The notes under the pieces were generated by a model that ran no database searches, had not been told where the DNA came from, and saw nothing but the letters and a program-made list of their open reading frames with translations. Source: Plectosphaerella cucumerina (taxonomy: Eukaryota > Ascomycota > Sordariomycetes > Glomerellales > Plectosphaerellaceae). From it: a stretch of DNA of 64,000 bases. Shown one piece after another: positions 34,000-46,133 of this stretch. The stretch is taken from contig JAGPXD010000004.1 of assembly GCA_020746995.1 (NCBI GenBank), positions 744,001 to 808,000 on the forward strand. Direction: 5' to 3'. Numbering within the stretch: the first letter of the stretch is position 1; each line of letters starts with the position of its first letter. The translations under genes and the position numbers were made by a program.

Positions 34000-36292
34000 T
34001 CAGCCCTTGAAGACGGCCGAGGTGAGGAAGATGGGCTCGGGCTCGCTGGCCAGATCGGGGCTCGTCGCCACAATGGGGGTGGGGGGCGCCAGGAAGGACT
34101 TCTCCTCCGCGATGGCGCGGCCCTGGAGCATCTCGTGGCTGCGAGCCCGGTGCAGCTCCTTGCGCTCGTCCTCGGACATGGGGGAGGCGACCTCCTCACG
34201 GGAAGCCGCGCTCATCTTGGTGATCTCGTTCTCCACGTCGGCCAGGAGAGCGTAAACATCGCTGTCGGCGTAGACCCGGATGCTCTGCACGTCGATACGT
34301 CGCTGGGCCTCGGCAGCCTCCTCAGCAGCCGTCATGGCAGGAACGGGCTCTTCCACGATGGGAACCTCGAGGATGGTGCTGGGGACGTGAGGCACCACGC
34401 GCTGCGGCGAGGGGGAGTTGCTGCCGATGCGGGGCGACGTCTTGGTCGGGCTTCGGGGAGGGGTCGAGATGTTGCCAAGGCCGGCGGCCGAGCAGGGAGG
34501 CCTGGTGCCCATAGACTGCTGAAGCACCTCTGTGGTGCTTGGGGAGGTGGCGGCTGCGGCGGCAGGCAGGGTTGCAGCGGCTGCAACGTGCTCGAGCAGC
34601 TTCTGGCGGACGCGGGAGCGGCGGTTCTCGGCCTGCTCCAGCTTGGACACCCAGTCGTCGATGGAAGCGTCGAGCTCGGCGAGGGCCTCCTCCTGCTTGA
34701 GCATCGAGTCGGTGCTGAAACGGGCCACACGGGGCGAGCGGAGGTACTGGCAGATGCGAGAGTGCAGGTTGCGGCGGCCGGAGCGGAGCGAGTTGTAAGT
34801 GCGGCGGAGATACTCAGTGCGGTCGTCAAGCTGGCGAAGCTCCTTGGAGAGGGCCTCAACCTGATCGAGACGAAGAACCTCGAACCGAGAGACCTGGCCG
34901 AACGCCTGCTTCTGCAGAGCCATGAGCTCAGAGGGGCTGATGCCGGTGGCGGCCTCGCTGGGCCGGTAGCCCGTTGGCAGCTCATCGAAAACCTTTTGGT
35001 CGACGCTGGGCTTCCGCCTCGACTCGGGGCGCTTAGCGGGAACGGCCCCAATGACGCCTTGGTCGGACCGCTTCCTGGGGCGGCCCCTCTCCATGATGCT
35101 TCCCGACTCAGAGGCTCCTCGCCGGTGGCCCATGGGGGCGCCGCCTGCAGTGCATTCGTTCTTGGTCTCCCAGGGTGAAGCAATGTTGCGTGTGTCGACA
35201 GGAGGGGCGGAGACCGGTGTGGTGATGGAGCTCACAGGGTGGCCAGCTGTGGAGGCGGAGAGCGGTGCAGTGAGGGCGGTGGAGGCGGTAAGAGGAGTAA
35301 AGGGGGTGCGTGTCCTAGGGGACTCCTCGATCCGGGAGGACTTGGGGGCCGTGTCGACGGGGGTGTTGCTGTTGCTTCCGGAGCGGAGGCGAGACTTTGA
35401 GAGCTGACGGGTGAGACCACCGAGCATGGACTGCTGGGGAGGAATGATGAGAGGGGCGAGGTTCTTGGGCGACATTGGCGCCTTGGGGCTCTCAGAGGCG
35501 GATCGTTGGTGGCCCAGATCGGCCGTCGGCGACAGAAGGTCGAGCTCTGCCTTCTCGTCGAGGGTGTCCTGGCCACGGGCGGCAGCCTCTGCCTTGCTCT
35601 GGTGCCTCCAGCTGTGGTTGCCAGGGGCGCTGATGGACCTCTCGTGGATGGGAGGGCGGCCGGGGATGGTGGCTGGGGAATATCAGTATCAAACTCGAAG
35701 GATTCTTCGTCTGGACAAAGCGGCTCACGAGAATCCATGGCGACTTCCTGGACGGTGGTCATGGGGCCCAGCTCAGGAACGCTGACTTTCCGGCGGCGGA
35801 TCAGGGTGTGCTCCTTGATGCGTATCCGCAGGCCTCCCTTTTCCTTGGGCTGTTCCGTCTTGTCCGCCGCATTCTGGCCGAGGGCGAAGGCCTTTGCCTG
35901 CTCAGGATCGAGAGCCTTGGTGTTGGCGGGCTGCACCGGTACGCCCTTGGGGAAGAGCTGGTACTTCCGTGCGCTATCTGCTGGTTGCTGCATCCTCCAG
36001 ACGTGGGGCTTGTGCTCGGATGATGCCGGTGATGAAGAAAGAGATGACTGCGGACGGGGGAAACAAGACAATGTTAGTCCAACGGCGCTTCGAGGGGTCG
36101 TATATTGCTACTATAGAGTCCGGAAACCTGCCGGGAGTCTCTGTTGGAAGCTTCGGACGAACGGGGTGCCAGACGTACCAGCTGCTCGAGTGAAGGCGCG
36201 GGCGAGGGCGGCTTGGAGGATATATGGTGTGAGTTGACAGAGTTTGGTCTGTCGAGGTCCGTCTCGACCATGCATGAAGCAATGTGCGCCAT
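34000..36292 (-). CDS. Uds1-domain protein (up-regulated during septation family)
   Basis: Exons 36292-36179, 36047-35729 and 35672-34000 (introns 131 and 56 bp) encode 701 residues. The recognisable part is the Uds1 region, about 360-510: LPTGYRPSEAATGISPSELM, then QKQAFGQVSRFEVL, then helices DDRTEYLRRTYNSLR and LRSPRVARFSTDS, then a coiled-coil-like ALAELDASIDDWVSKLEQ segment. The rest is disordered and Ser/Pro-rich, with many SP/TP sites suited to cyclin- or MAP-kinase control. In fission yeast the family is linked to septation. In moulds its function is mostly unknown. I start at 36292, after a TATA-like element. The frame also continues upstream to 36415. Unusually long non-coding flanks surround it. 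Confidence 0.87.
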
Positions 36293-36293
36293 T

Positions 36294-36331
36294 GAGGGGG
36301 GTAAGTGGGTGGGCGTGTCCGGGGGGGTGGG
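36294..36331 (+). promoter_or_regulatory. Canonical G-quadruplex motif next to the Uds1-gene start
   Basis: G runs at 36296-36301, 36307-36309, 36311-36313, 36321-36327 and 36329-36331 are separated by loops of 5, 1, 7 and 1 nt. They lie on the template strand within 40 bp upstream of the start codon. The motif is clear, but any regulatory role is inference. Confidence 0.6.
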
Positions 36332-36346
36332 TGCTGGCGTCAGAGA

Positions 36347-36352
36347 TATATA
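36347..36352 (-). promoter_or_regulatory. TATA-like element upstream of the Uds1 gene
   Basis: TATATA in the context CCCCTATATATCTC, 55 bp before the chosen start codon. A second TATATA-like run is at about 36471-36476. If the near one is used the leader would be short. Confidence 0.35.
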
Positions 36353-37382
36353 GGGGGCGGCAGCTTGACCCGGGGACGCCAAAAAGTATGGACCAGACCG
36401 GGAGAGTCGAAACAAACGGACGATATAGGAGACGCCGCGCTATAGCGGGAAAAAAGGGACGAGTGAGGCTATATATGTCTCATGAGGGGAGCAGGGAGCT
36501 GGAGGAAAAGAAAACGCCCAAGCCATCGGCAGGCCCATATGACGGCGGCCGTCAAGGCAGAGCACGAACCCATCGGCATGGTCAACCCCTTGGCCCTTGG
36601 CCCTTGGGCTTTGGTCTGCTCTTGGACAGGTTCCGTGGGTCGCAGGGCCAGGGCCCCCCCCCTCTTCGGCCGCCCTGCCCCATGTCCTTGTTTCCTAACA
36701 GGGAGCCCTGCTCGGTTGTCTTGGCCGGACCAGGGGACCTTGGAGGGTGGTGAGGGGCGAGCCATCGACCGGGATGGGTGGGTGGGTTCGGAGGGCGAGA
36801 AGAGACGGACGGACGGTGCTTGTGTGGTTGTCGAGGTGAGGGGGGCGGCCGCGGCGGGATGATGGAGACGAGGTCTGAGAGGTACCTGCTGAAGGGTTCA
36901 GTACGGCGGGAAACACTGAGGGAAACAGACTTGACTCGAAGTACTCCCACCGGTCAACTCACCTAACAAAGTCCGGCTCGATAAAGACCAGGCACTGCCG
37001 CTAGTCGTCGATAGCTGGCAGCCAGGCTCGTCGACCACCCCTGAGCCATCTCCGCGCGGGCGAGCCAGGAGGAGTAGGAGTCCAGGACGGCGCGGGAGCC
37101 CGTCTGAGACGAGGCATCATGGCCGAGATTGGGGGAGGGGAAAAAGGGCACACGGGTTGGTGGTGACACTGGTGCAGTGTGGAGGCGGCGGCGGGCGAAA
37201 ACGAGGGAGGGAAGCAGCGTGCTGCATGGAAGCCGGACATGAAACAGGTCATGCCCCACTGTGGCCCAGGGACCATGCGCTCGCTTCACACACTGAGCGT
37301 TCACGTTCAACGTGCCTTCCCCCACCGGACGTGGTGGAAACGGGCCTTAGCGTAGCGGAGGCAGGCACGGCGGCCGGGCTCT

Positions 37383-37453
37383 GGGGGGGCCTTTTCTTCG
37401 CAGGGAAGGAACTGGGGGGCCACAGGAGGGGGCAGGAGCAGGGGGCAGGGGGG
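37383..37453 (+). other. G-run cluster in the gene desert
   Basis: Five runs of five to seven G lie at 37383-37389, 37414-37419, 37428-37432, 37441-37445 and 37448-37453. The last four are separated by loops of 8, 8 and 2 nt, close to quadruplex rules. No gene is near enough to assign it to. Confidence 0.55.
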
Positions 37454-40400
37454 AGGAGGACTCCACACCCACACGGAGCGACAGGGGAAGATGGCGGCCG
37501 GCTAGCAGGGAACATGGGGCGGGGAGATGACATGGGACCTTCCGAGGCCCGGGCTGGGCTGGGCCACCTTCTCAGTCTGCAGAGGCAGTCACACACACTG
37601 CAGCTGCTGGACTCGATCGTCACTGCCCCCATCGTCACAGTCATCGCTCACCGGGCACCTGCACACCAAGCGACGCAACCGCGACTGCTGAACCCAAAGC
37701 TGTCACTTTGACACCTCGATTCCTCTCCCCAAGACAAACCCCCAAGCCAGCCCCCCCGCCACACACACACACCATCCAACCCCGGCAAGCTTGACGTCGC
37801 CGGTAAATGAGGCAAGGGTTTCTGCTTCCTCTCTCCTGTCTCTCCTCTTTCTCGTCACCGTTGCACTCGCTGCTCGACTCGATCGGACCCTTGCTGGATA
37901 GCAAGCAAACCACGGACGGGGACCAAGTCAAAGCTCGTCGTGTCGAGTCGAGTCGGACACCGGGTCAGCACTATCGAGGAAACTCCTGAGAAGACGCGTG
38001 CTCGTTGTTTGCCCGAGCTCTCTGCTAGCGATCCCCAGCTGATGCCCGGGCGTGCAGCTTGCAGCGTGCATCGCGGCCCTCTCTGCATCTTCGTCATGAA
38101 CAGGACTCGTGTTGACGGAGCTCCGGCGAATCACACACAGTTTGTCGATTCAACATGACCGGCGACCGAAACGCTTCTTAGGCCGCTTGTCGAGTCGTAA
38201 GCGCCGCCGCCGGTGCGTCCGATGTCCAAAGTCCACAGCGGCCGGGCGCGGGCCTTGCTTCTCGCTCCCTCCCTCTCGGCCTCGACGCCGGCGTCCGGGC
38301 CTGCCGCGCACCGCTGCTTCTTTCACCCAGCAAGACAGAGACAGAGACCACTGGCACTGCAACACCACCCCGCCGTCGCAGCCAGACTGGAGCTGACCGA
38401 GTACGCCGTCTCCAAGGGCCCGGACGCCTCAGCACGCCGCCGGCAGCAAAAGTGCCACTCCTGATACCGGCGTAATGCACGTTGGGACGTTCTCCCTGGC
38501 CCCAAGTACCGGCCGATCACCTCTCGAACCCCGCGCTTCTCTGACAAGACCCTCGACTGGGCATCGCCAGACCCTGCCCGATCGACAAGGCGACCGCACC
38601 GGACCCCTCCTTGTCTCTGACCATCGAGCCCCATCTGCCGTTTGACCTAGTGCAGCCCGCCGCGCGAGAGCAGGAGAGACAAGGCAGGCTAGACAGGCAA
38701 CGGCAATGCGGCGCCGGTCTAGTCTGCGAGAGGCCTTGTGCTGGCAGCACTCGACATGAAGTTTGACGCCATGGTGCCTCGGCCTGCCCTGCAGTCGTGG
38801 TGATACTTTCATGGCCCTGTCATATTGACCGCTGGGGATCCCGTCCTGTCTTGTTGCATCTTGACAGCATCGTGTCTCCGGCTGAAGCAGACCTCGGAGG
38901 GAGGCGCGGGAGAAGCAATTGCCAAGGGAGGTCGCTAACAACAGCAGCGATCATCCATCGGTCTCTGCCAGTGATTCGCCTCACAAATTTCTGGATGGCC
39001 TTCGCTCAGACAGCACAAAAAGGGAGGCTCCAAAGCAAATGCGCGCCCGCGGACAATCGGCTGCACGTCCGCCCCTCGTCCCTAACAGGCAACAATACCT
39101 CTCAGGATCACCCGTGGCCCGAGATGATCAGCCCGTCCTAGCGAGCCCCGCACTGCGATGGACCGACGTTGATCCCTTGCGTCAATACGATAACCATCAC
39201 ATCCGGCCACGGCATCCCGCGCTTGCTGGGGATTACCTGCCGGCTTCCCTCCACTGCCTTCGTGAGCCAGCCAGCCCGCCGAGTTTAATTACGGAAGTGT
39301 CGGCATCCCAAAGTCGTGATGAGCTTCTTCCGACGAGCCGCATCTGGCATGGACAGCAATCAACCGGACTCTGCGGGGTCAACCCCGTGTTAGTCAACAT
39401 GGCATCACCTTGCGTCAGCCCGTCGGTTTTCCCACATCGCAATATGGACCGTCATGCCTGTCTTCGGACGGCAGCCCTCGAGCACGCGTCTTCTGTGCAG
39501 CAGGCGAGCCAAAAGAACGCCATGAAACAGTTCTCCCGTGAGCACACGACGCCCGCGGTCGGGTGCGCCGCGACATCGGAGGAACGATCGTCAGGCAATG
39601 TTTCCTCGTCTCCTCGGACGGGTGGTGGCGGACGGCATAATGCAGCATGTGCGACGCATGAACTCGCGAGCCCGACCAGATCGAGGGTCCCCCCTATTCC
39701 ACCGGCTGCCTCTGGTTGGTCTGTGTTTGGGAATCGGAGATTTCTCCCACGGATGATCCGCACCTCCCGAGTCCCGACCGACTAAATTCGGAGGATGAAC
39801 CGAGTCAGCCCAAATTGGGGCGACCCGTATCACCTCGATGAAGCTCGACGACATGACTAAAATGGGCAGACATCTGGATGAAGCTCCATCGCTGACAACA
39901 ACTCTGGACTTGCACATGATCACACACAGACAATGAGCTAGGCCCCAGTAGGCTCCCAGCAGCCACACAAGCCCACAGTCGGGGCATGTCTACGCGAAGA
40001 TATCAGCTGGCACGGGCCCGGCCCCCGGCCGCATTACTCGCCCGCCTGGCGTCGTGATGCGTGTGGTGAGTTGTGAGCTTTGACCTCACCGGCTTCCACG
40101 CTACTGCCAGCTTGTGAGGACCTGGTTAGCTTCACGTTCGACATCACCCGTGCGCCGCAGGGACGGACCCTTTACGACAGAGGCGGGAGGCCTTGGTGCG
40201 CGTCAGGCGATTCGGCGATCCTCGATCGGCGATATGGGAGGGCTATCCCGGCCTCAATGGCTCGCAAAGCTGGCCTCGCTTCTCTGATCTCGCCGCCGCC
40301 ACCCTCGATCCAGGGTCCAGCTCATCTCAACGCGTGGCCGCCTTCAGCTGATGGAAGCCACGCGGTCTCGTGTTTGGCGCGAGCGTGTCGAGATTGGCGA

Positions 40401-43400
40401 CGTAGCACGGCGTCGTCTTTGGGGGGGCACGGCATCACGACGACGCATGACGACCGCCTCGATGCGTGCGACTTGCAAGCGTACTCACCGGGCTGGGCGG
40501 ATCGGACTTTCCCCTCAGATTGTGCGCGATGGAGAGCGCGTGTGTCACACGTTCTAGGGCGCGTGAAGCTTTTTCTGCGCATATGTCAGGAGAAAGTCTC
40601 TTTTCCGCTGGCCATCGATTCTAGCGTGAGTCTGCGCAAGTCAACCACGACCGGGCCACGGCCTTGAGAGAGGAACACGGGCCGCCAAGAGATGCGGGCG
40701 TTGAAGAGAGATCTGAACTAGGTCATTGCGCCTTTACGCATTGTGAGCCGGGCCATCCGCGCGCCCTCCAAGTTCAACATGGAATTCTTGCGCCGTCGTC
40801 GCCAAAAACGCATTTCTTTTTCTCGCCTCCCGGCCATCCGCCATGGGGGTGGGTATGGAGGATCCATTTTCTCGACAGTCCGGACCAAGCCCCCAGCCCC
40901 GGCACTCGCGACTGATCGTCCCGCCCGCTTCGCGTTTCGTCGCAAGTTTCTCGGCGGATCGTGCAACACCTAGGAGCCTCTCGTCACCAGCTGGAAGCCA
41001 GGGTCGTGATCCGCAACAGGGCTCTGCACGGCACTCAGCTTTGGGGTTGTTTCGAAACGACGACGCCTGTCGAACGAGGCAGTCGGACGCCCCCAACAGA
41101 GGGTATCGTATTCCACCTCTCTGCTTGTCGCGGCGCAACACGGGCGTCGACTCGAGTCGCGTCGCGTCGATATATGTCGCCAGCGCACGGGGTGGTCAGG
41201 GCGTCGCCCGAGAGGTGCGACTTCCAAGAGCCGCCTGCAACACGACGGCGCCGACCAGTGTGCCTTGCGCGCGCCGTGCGCAGGGCCGGTGAAGATCGCC
41301 CGAGGGGCCGAAACCCGGACTTTTGCACTTGCACGCACATACTTATCAGTTGCTAATTATGGGGTGGCAGGCTGCGGTTCAGACATCCGCCAGATCTCCA
41401 GATTCAGGTCGCCGCTCCAGTGCCCACGGTGCTGCCCTGCAGCGACCCAGGCATTCGGCCTCCTCCACCTGCAGAAGAGGAGACTTTTCGTCCCAAGTCA
41501 TCCGGCAGACACTAAAGCAATTTGTGCATCGAGGAGTTCGCATAATAAACGGGGAAGGGGAAATGTGTGTATCCGCTTCGAAAAACTCTCCGCGGCGAGC
41601 TGCATATGCACTTGCATCTGCTGACCGGAAGAAAGGTAAGGAACCACAGGCGTTCGCAGCGGCCCAGCGGGCGGGCCTTGGTGGATGACAGGAGATAAAA
41701 AAATCGTGTTTCCGGAAAAGGGGGCGACGGGGGCCATCCGGTCCCCGCCTCGGCGCAGCGGCGATGGTGTCTGGAATAGGCTCCTCGCCCGTGGGATGGG
41801 TCACGATCCTTGCATCGGGCACGCAGCCCGGACGCGGCGGCAGACAAGAAGAGCGCAGAGCGAGAGAGCGAGCGTGGCACGGAGAGTTCGGACGACAAGA
41901 CGAAGATCTCGAGCCTGAACGCGGCCGACCTTGGTTCGCTATAGGTAGGGCCTCTTCGCCATGGGCGATGCTGATCTGGCCTGGCCAGGCTGCGCGTGGG
42001 GGAGGGGCCCGAGTGACTGCGACGCTGTCGGCAGACGAGGCTGGAGCACATCTGGGGAGCAGCCGCGATATGCGACAGTTGCGAGGGGAACGAAGCACCG
42101 TCAGCGATGTTCATCGTCACAGCCGGGCCGTTGACGGGCAACGAAAGGCCGCCGACCCCGTCCGCTCGTCTGTGCGTGCGTCGCCGAGAGGTTGGCCTTG
42201 CCGACCGCAATCCGAGGAAAAGAGGACGTCGCGTTGCCTCGACGGCATGGCGGGGGCCGTGCCCCTTTCCTTGAGGGTCTCTTCTGGATGACGGGAGAGT
42301 GCTTGCCGCTGTCGTCAAGCTGCCGAGCAGAATTGACAGACTGACCCTTTTCGAGCTGCTGCAGGTCCCGGTCCTCGGCCGAGAGTGTGCCAACGGCGAC
42401 GGCAGCGGGCATCGCTCTATATTGGGACGGGATGCCTACGGTGACATCAAAGGTGGCCGCCGCTGCGCCGCGCCAGGCGATGGGAAAAAAAGAAAAGAAA
42501 AAGTTGACACGGACAGATAAGCTTATCCCAGGCGGGAGACGGCTGTGATGAGCCGCCCCCCTCCCCTCTCGACTCGTCCTCGCCTCTGGAGATGACGCGG
42601 GATGGCTGACCAGACTTCTTCCCCTCCCAGTGTTGAAACCAGCTTCGATGTTTCGACGTCGGCTCTAGCGTTCGAGGTCGAGGGACGCCGCCGGTTGGCG
42701 CCCGTGTTTCAAGATTGCCCAGCTCTCTGGCGAGACGATCCTTGGGGCCAGAGGATGACAGGGGCAGGCCAGTTTTCGTGCATCTATCGACAGGGCCACC
42801 CATGCCCCCATGCCCCCCGTCGACCGGGTCGAGCGTGCAGGGCCGGGGGACCCCGGGGCCGGACAGGCCCTGGACGAAGAGAGGAGACCGGGCTTCGGGG
42901 CCTGCCTCCGGGGGTTGTGTTGTGGCCCCTGTAGTGGCCGTTGGCATCTTGGCAGGCACCAATGCACCCGACCCGGCCGTGATTCTCCAGTTCGCAGGGG
43001 CGCGGGCAGGGGTCTCGGTGCGCTGCAGGCTTGCAGCAGCGGATGAACCAGCAGCAGTGCTGGTGCAGTAGAGCGTGGGCTTTGCTCTCTCTCGCCTTGC
43101 AGGGTCACTCCCACCGCGACGAGCGATGTCACCGTCCGAGGCGGAGGGGCCACGATGCCCTGCGGCGTGACAGTGTGACGGTGCCACGAGAGGGGAACGC
43201 ATTTTTGCGGCTTTTGTTCGATGCTGCTGCAAATGTTTGCTCTTTTCGCCCCCTTGTTCGTGATATGAGATGAGGTTGGTGATGACCGAGAGGCATCATC
43301 CATGGCTTGGCGACACATTGGAAACATTTGGCCGTTTTGTTTGCTGGGCTACCGCCCGACTCTTGGGACGAGAATGCGCCGGGGGAAAGACAAGGGCTTC

Positions 43401-44223
43401 TTCACTTCAGACGGTAATGCTCCTGACTAACAGGCCACGGGTCTTGTCCCCGCCTGTGACTGACTCCCTGCCCCTAGACAGCCAGCACTGGCCGGGGGTG
43501 CTCGTCGTCGTTGGCCTGTGCTGCTTCAATAGTGGCGTCCCCTTCTGGGGCATCGGCCGCGGGTCTGTCGAGGATGAAGCCACGAGAAAGAGGGACGCAA
43601 TGTCATGAATCAATATCTCGACGCAAACACGACGGACGTATCTCCGCCCCCTCAGGGGAGACTGCATTCACCTGCCGGCCCCTATTTTTTTCGGAGAGGG
43701 GGGAAACTCAAGAAGAGGGGTCGGCCGGTGATGAAGGGACCCGTGCAAATATTGGTCTTCGATCGATAGCCCAGAAGCTCGCACCCACGTGCCCCCGGCG
43801 AGGTGCTGTCAGATTCAGATTGCCCCTAATCTGAAACATTGACTCGACGGGCAGGGGTGCAAGATGCCAGCGTCATGGACACAGAGAGACCCGACGACGT
43901 GCATTTATTCGGTTAGACACGCGCGCGGGCGGGCCAGGACAGCTGCGCTGCTGCTGATCGCCATTCGGAACACACTCCGACGAGGATGAGGCCGTCACGG
44001 CGCCGCCGCCTTGCAGCTTTTCTGCAATCATTCCCAGACGGCGGTGCAACGCGCGCCATGCTGGAACCGGTGCGTGATCTCCGCTTTGCACTATAAGGGC
44101 TCGGCCGGGACTCCGGACGACAGTGGCGGCCCCGGGGGCGGTTGCGCCACTCGACGGAGGCCCGATGCACGAGCCTGACTCGGCCGCGCGGGAGGCGTCA
44201 TGTCCGGTAGGTGAGGTGGGAGA

Positions 44224-44751
44224 TCAGCGGACGGCGAGCCTGACGGGCCTGACGGACCTGACTCCTGAGCGGCGCGCCTGACTCTTGAGATAAGGCCATA
44301 GGGGTCCCCCCCGTGGGTGGGAGGTGGGTTCGGGGTGCTGGGCCTTGGGGGGCGATGCTACGTGAGTGAGGGTTCGTGTTGTCTCGGCGAGGCCCGCGCG
44401 CCGCGATGGCGATGTCACCTTGCTTGTGGACCGTGGAGTTGCCGTGAGGGTATCTTGGTTTGACGTGATATAGGGATGGGGTCGTGACAGTGTTTTTTGC
44501 CACCCGTGCGCCGGCAGTGCTGACGTGGAGGGGTGATGGGAGCGATGTCGGGGGAGGGCGGGGATGGTGCTCCGTCGAGATCCTGAAGGAGCGGCGGACG
44601 GGGTTTGTCTGTCTCCTATAGAGGAGGAGAAGTTGTTGTAACTGCTGTTAGGCCTGGGGTTTGAAGTGATGGACGAGGGATCAAGGCGGGGTTGAGATGT
44701 TGCGGAGTTAGGCATTTCGGCGGTAGCTCGGCGGTTGCCCGAGCTTTCCAA
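44224..44751 (-). CDS. Possible small Ser/Thr/Pro-rich protein (weak candidate)
   Basis: A single open frame of 175 residues that starts MESSGNRRATAEMPNSATSQ and is rich in Ser, Thr, Pro and Arg. The first 70 codons show some C-ending bias (TAC AAC AAC TTC TCC TCC), but the second half does not. No signal peptide, helix or domain is visible, and no intron joins it to the overlapping upstream frame. It may be chance. Confidence 0.2.
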   Translation of the reverse strand: MESSGNRRATAEMPNSATSQPRLDPSSITSNPRPNSSYNNFSSSIGDRQTPSAAPSGSRRSTIPALPRHRSHHPSTSALPAHGWQKTLSRPHPYITSNQDTLTATPRSTSKVTSPSRRAGLAETTRTLTHVASPPKAQHPEPTSHPRGGPLWPYLKSQARRSGVRSVRPVRLAVR

Positions 44752-45453
44752 GCCTTCATGACTAGGTGATGAAGTGACATGCGAAGCGGAGGGGCTCTGT
44801 CATGAGTCGAATCGATGCAGATACGGAAAGCTGGTTGAGCCGCTGTCCGTCTTGGAGGCCTGCAGCTGAGATATGTTGACTCGCGGCTTGGGGAGCTGGT
44901 GGTGGCCGTGTTCTTGATGTCTCTCGTCATCGCAGCTGCTGTTATGAACGGGGGTTGGAAGAAGAGCAGTAGGACTCGAGGGGATGCCAAAGCGCTGTTG
45001 TGGTGTTGCGGTTCGGCTCTGATGATGGCAGTTGCTCCTCGGGTGGCATGGACTTGGGGTTTCTGGAGTTGGGAAATAGCTACAGCAGCTTCATTCTTTC
45101 TTCAGTTACTTGGATCTGTTCCATTTCTTGGCGCTCTTCTGGGACTGCCTTGACATGAGAACACCACTTTGCCAGCGGATGAAGCTTCATGGATGATGTG
45201 ACGTGTGGAAGAGTCGCGGGATGCAGGACAAAAAGACAACATAGAATTTTCAATAACTTGTTCAAGTCAAACACAGAAGCTCTACTGAGTACCCCATCTC
45301 TTCAATGTCGCGTTCATTTGCTGATATTGACAATTTGTCCCTTGCAGACAGAGATATTTCCGCACTTTACACACCTTCCGTACCTGCCATCATCCTCGTC
45401 ACCAACCAACCTCCATAGGCCACCGACTTCCAGTCCTTCCCACAGGCCAGCCG

Positions 45454-45609
45454 ATGGCCCAGCGGTTAAGTCGACAGCCTCTGGGCCACTGGCGTAGTAG
45501 CCAAGGCGCGGGTTCAATTCCCGCTGCGAGCAAAACCTCCCGCTACGCCTGGGTGGTTTTCTACCCCTCCGGATTCCTGCGTAACAGGATGCCCGGAGGG
45601 GGTCTTTTT
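45454..45609 (+). mobile_element. SINE-like tRNA-derived element, copy A
   Basis: A Pol III-type unit: A-box-like TGGCCCAGCGG (45455-45465), B box GGTTCAATTCC (45511-45521) inside a T-arm GCGGG/CCCGC, an AGCAAAACC segment, then TTTTCTACCC and a strong 3' hairpin (45563-45572 pairing with 45593-45603, with inner ATTCCTG/CAGGAT) ending in TTTTT (45605-45609). No tRNA acceptor stem can be formed, so this is not a working tRNA. The order of parts and the 3' end match copy B on the other strand at 49387-49550, which is why I call it a SINE family. I do not recognise it as a named element. Confidence 0.6.
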
Positions 45610-45615
45610 GGTCTT

Positions 45616-46133
45616 TTGCGTCATGCTGCTTGCAGTATTTGACAGCAATTTGCTCAACAAACGACACCAGAGAACATGTCTAAGAAGCATCCTAAAACTG
45701 CGACATGATCCGACGCTTGTTTCCTACAATCATGTTCAAGAAATAAACATTTCTACGTGAGCAGGTGCCTTGTAAAGGAAGAACCATCCATGACTGACAT
45801 GGGATCGCAACAAAGTGAACTTCCCAGATGACCATTCAAAAATGTGCCACCAGTCTGATTGGAAGTCAATGGAATCTACAAAGACACCCTCTAACCTCAT
45901 TGAAACCCTCATGTCGCTCAAGCTGGCTGCACATTGATGCCGTGTACGCTCGTAAGGGTGGTGAGGTCTAGGCACCAGCTCACGTGATCACGCATCTGGA
46001 TTTCCCCTCCACGCGTCTGGACACCCGCGTCATTCCCCCTCCAACCGTGTCAACACCTTCCCCATACAACAACCCCGCCACCAAAACGCCAATCCAACAT
46101 CTATCAAGCCACCCCAGAAAACCATGTGTGGCC
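45616..46133. other. Leader region of the Snf2 gene
   Basis: About 520 bp between the SINE-like copy and the Snf2 start. The Snf2 frame is open from 45984, but the residues there look like translated leader and ATG 46134 has a better context. A small TTTGTTT-like AT-rich stretch precedes it. Nothing else seen. Confidence 0.45.

Larger units (their letters stand above)
36353..45453. other. Gene desert upstream of the Uds1 gene (about 9 kb)
   Basis: No convincing protein gene on either strand over about 9 kb. The longest frames (38919-39785 plus, 41512-42393 minus, 42447-43232 minus) lack codon-position bias, domains and good start contexts. The stretch contains a G-run cluster (37383-37453), short CA and CCTTGG repeats, and one weak candidate ORF at 44224-44751. 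It may hold long promoters, leaders or non-coding transcripts. I see no sign of AT-rich or RIP-decayed transposons. Confidence 0.5.

Noticed and set aside
33973..35178. 401-codon plus-strand frame over the Uds1 gene
   Set aside because: It is antisense to the Uds1-domain exon and made of Gly/Ala/Leu-rich shadow sequence.
38919..39785. 288-codon open frame in the gene desert
   Set aside because: Third codon positions show no C bias like the real genes nearby. There is no domain or signal peptide and the start context is poor, so I take it as a chance frame in GC-rich DNA.
41512..43232. Minus-strand frames of 293 and 261 codons
   Set aside because: They overlap other long frames on both strands, are Arg/Ser/Pro-rich and show no family features. 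Composition explains them.
45454..45540. Functional tRNA at SINE-like copy A
   Set aside because: The T arm is good, but no acceptor stem can be formed with the 5' flank, and the anticodon arm is not credible.
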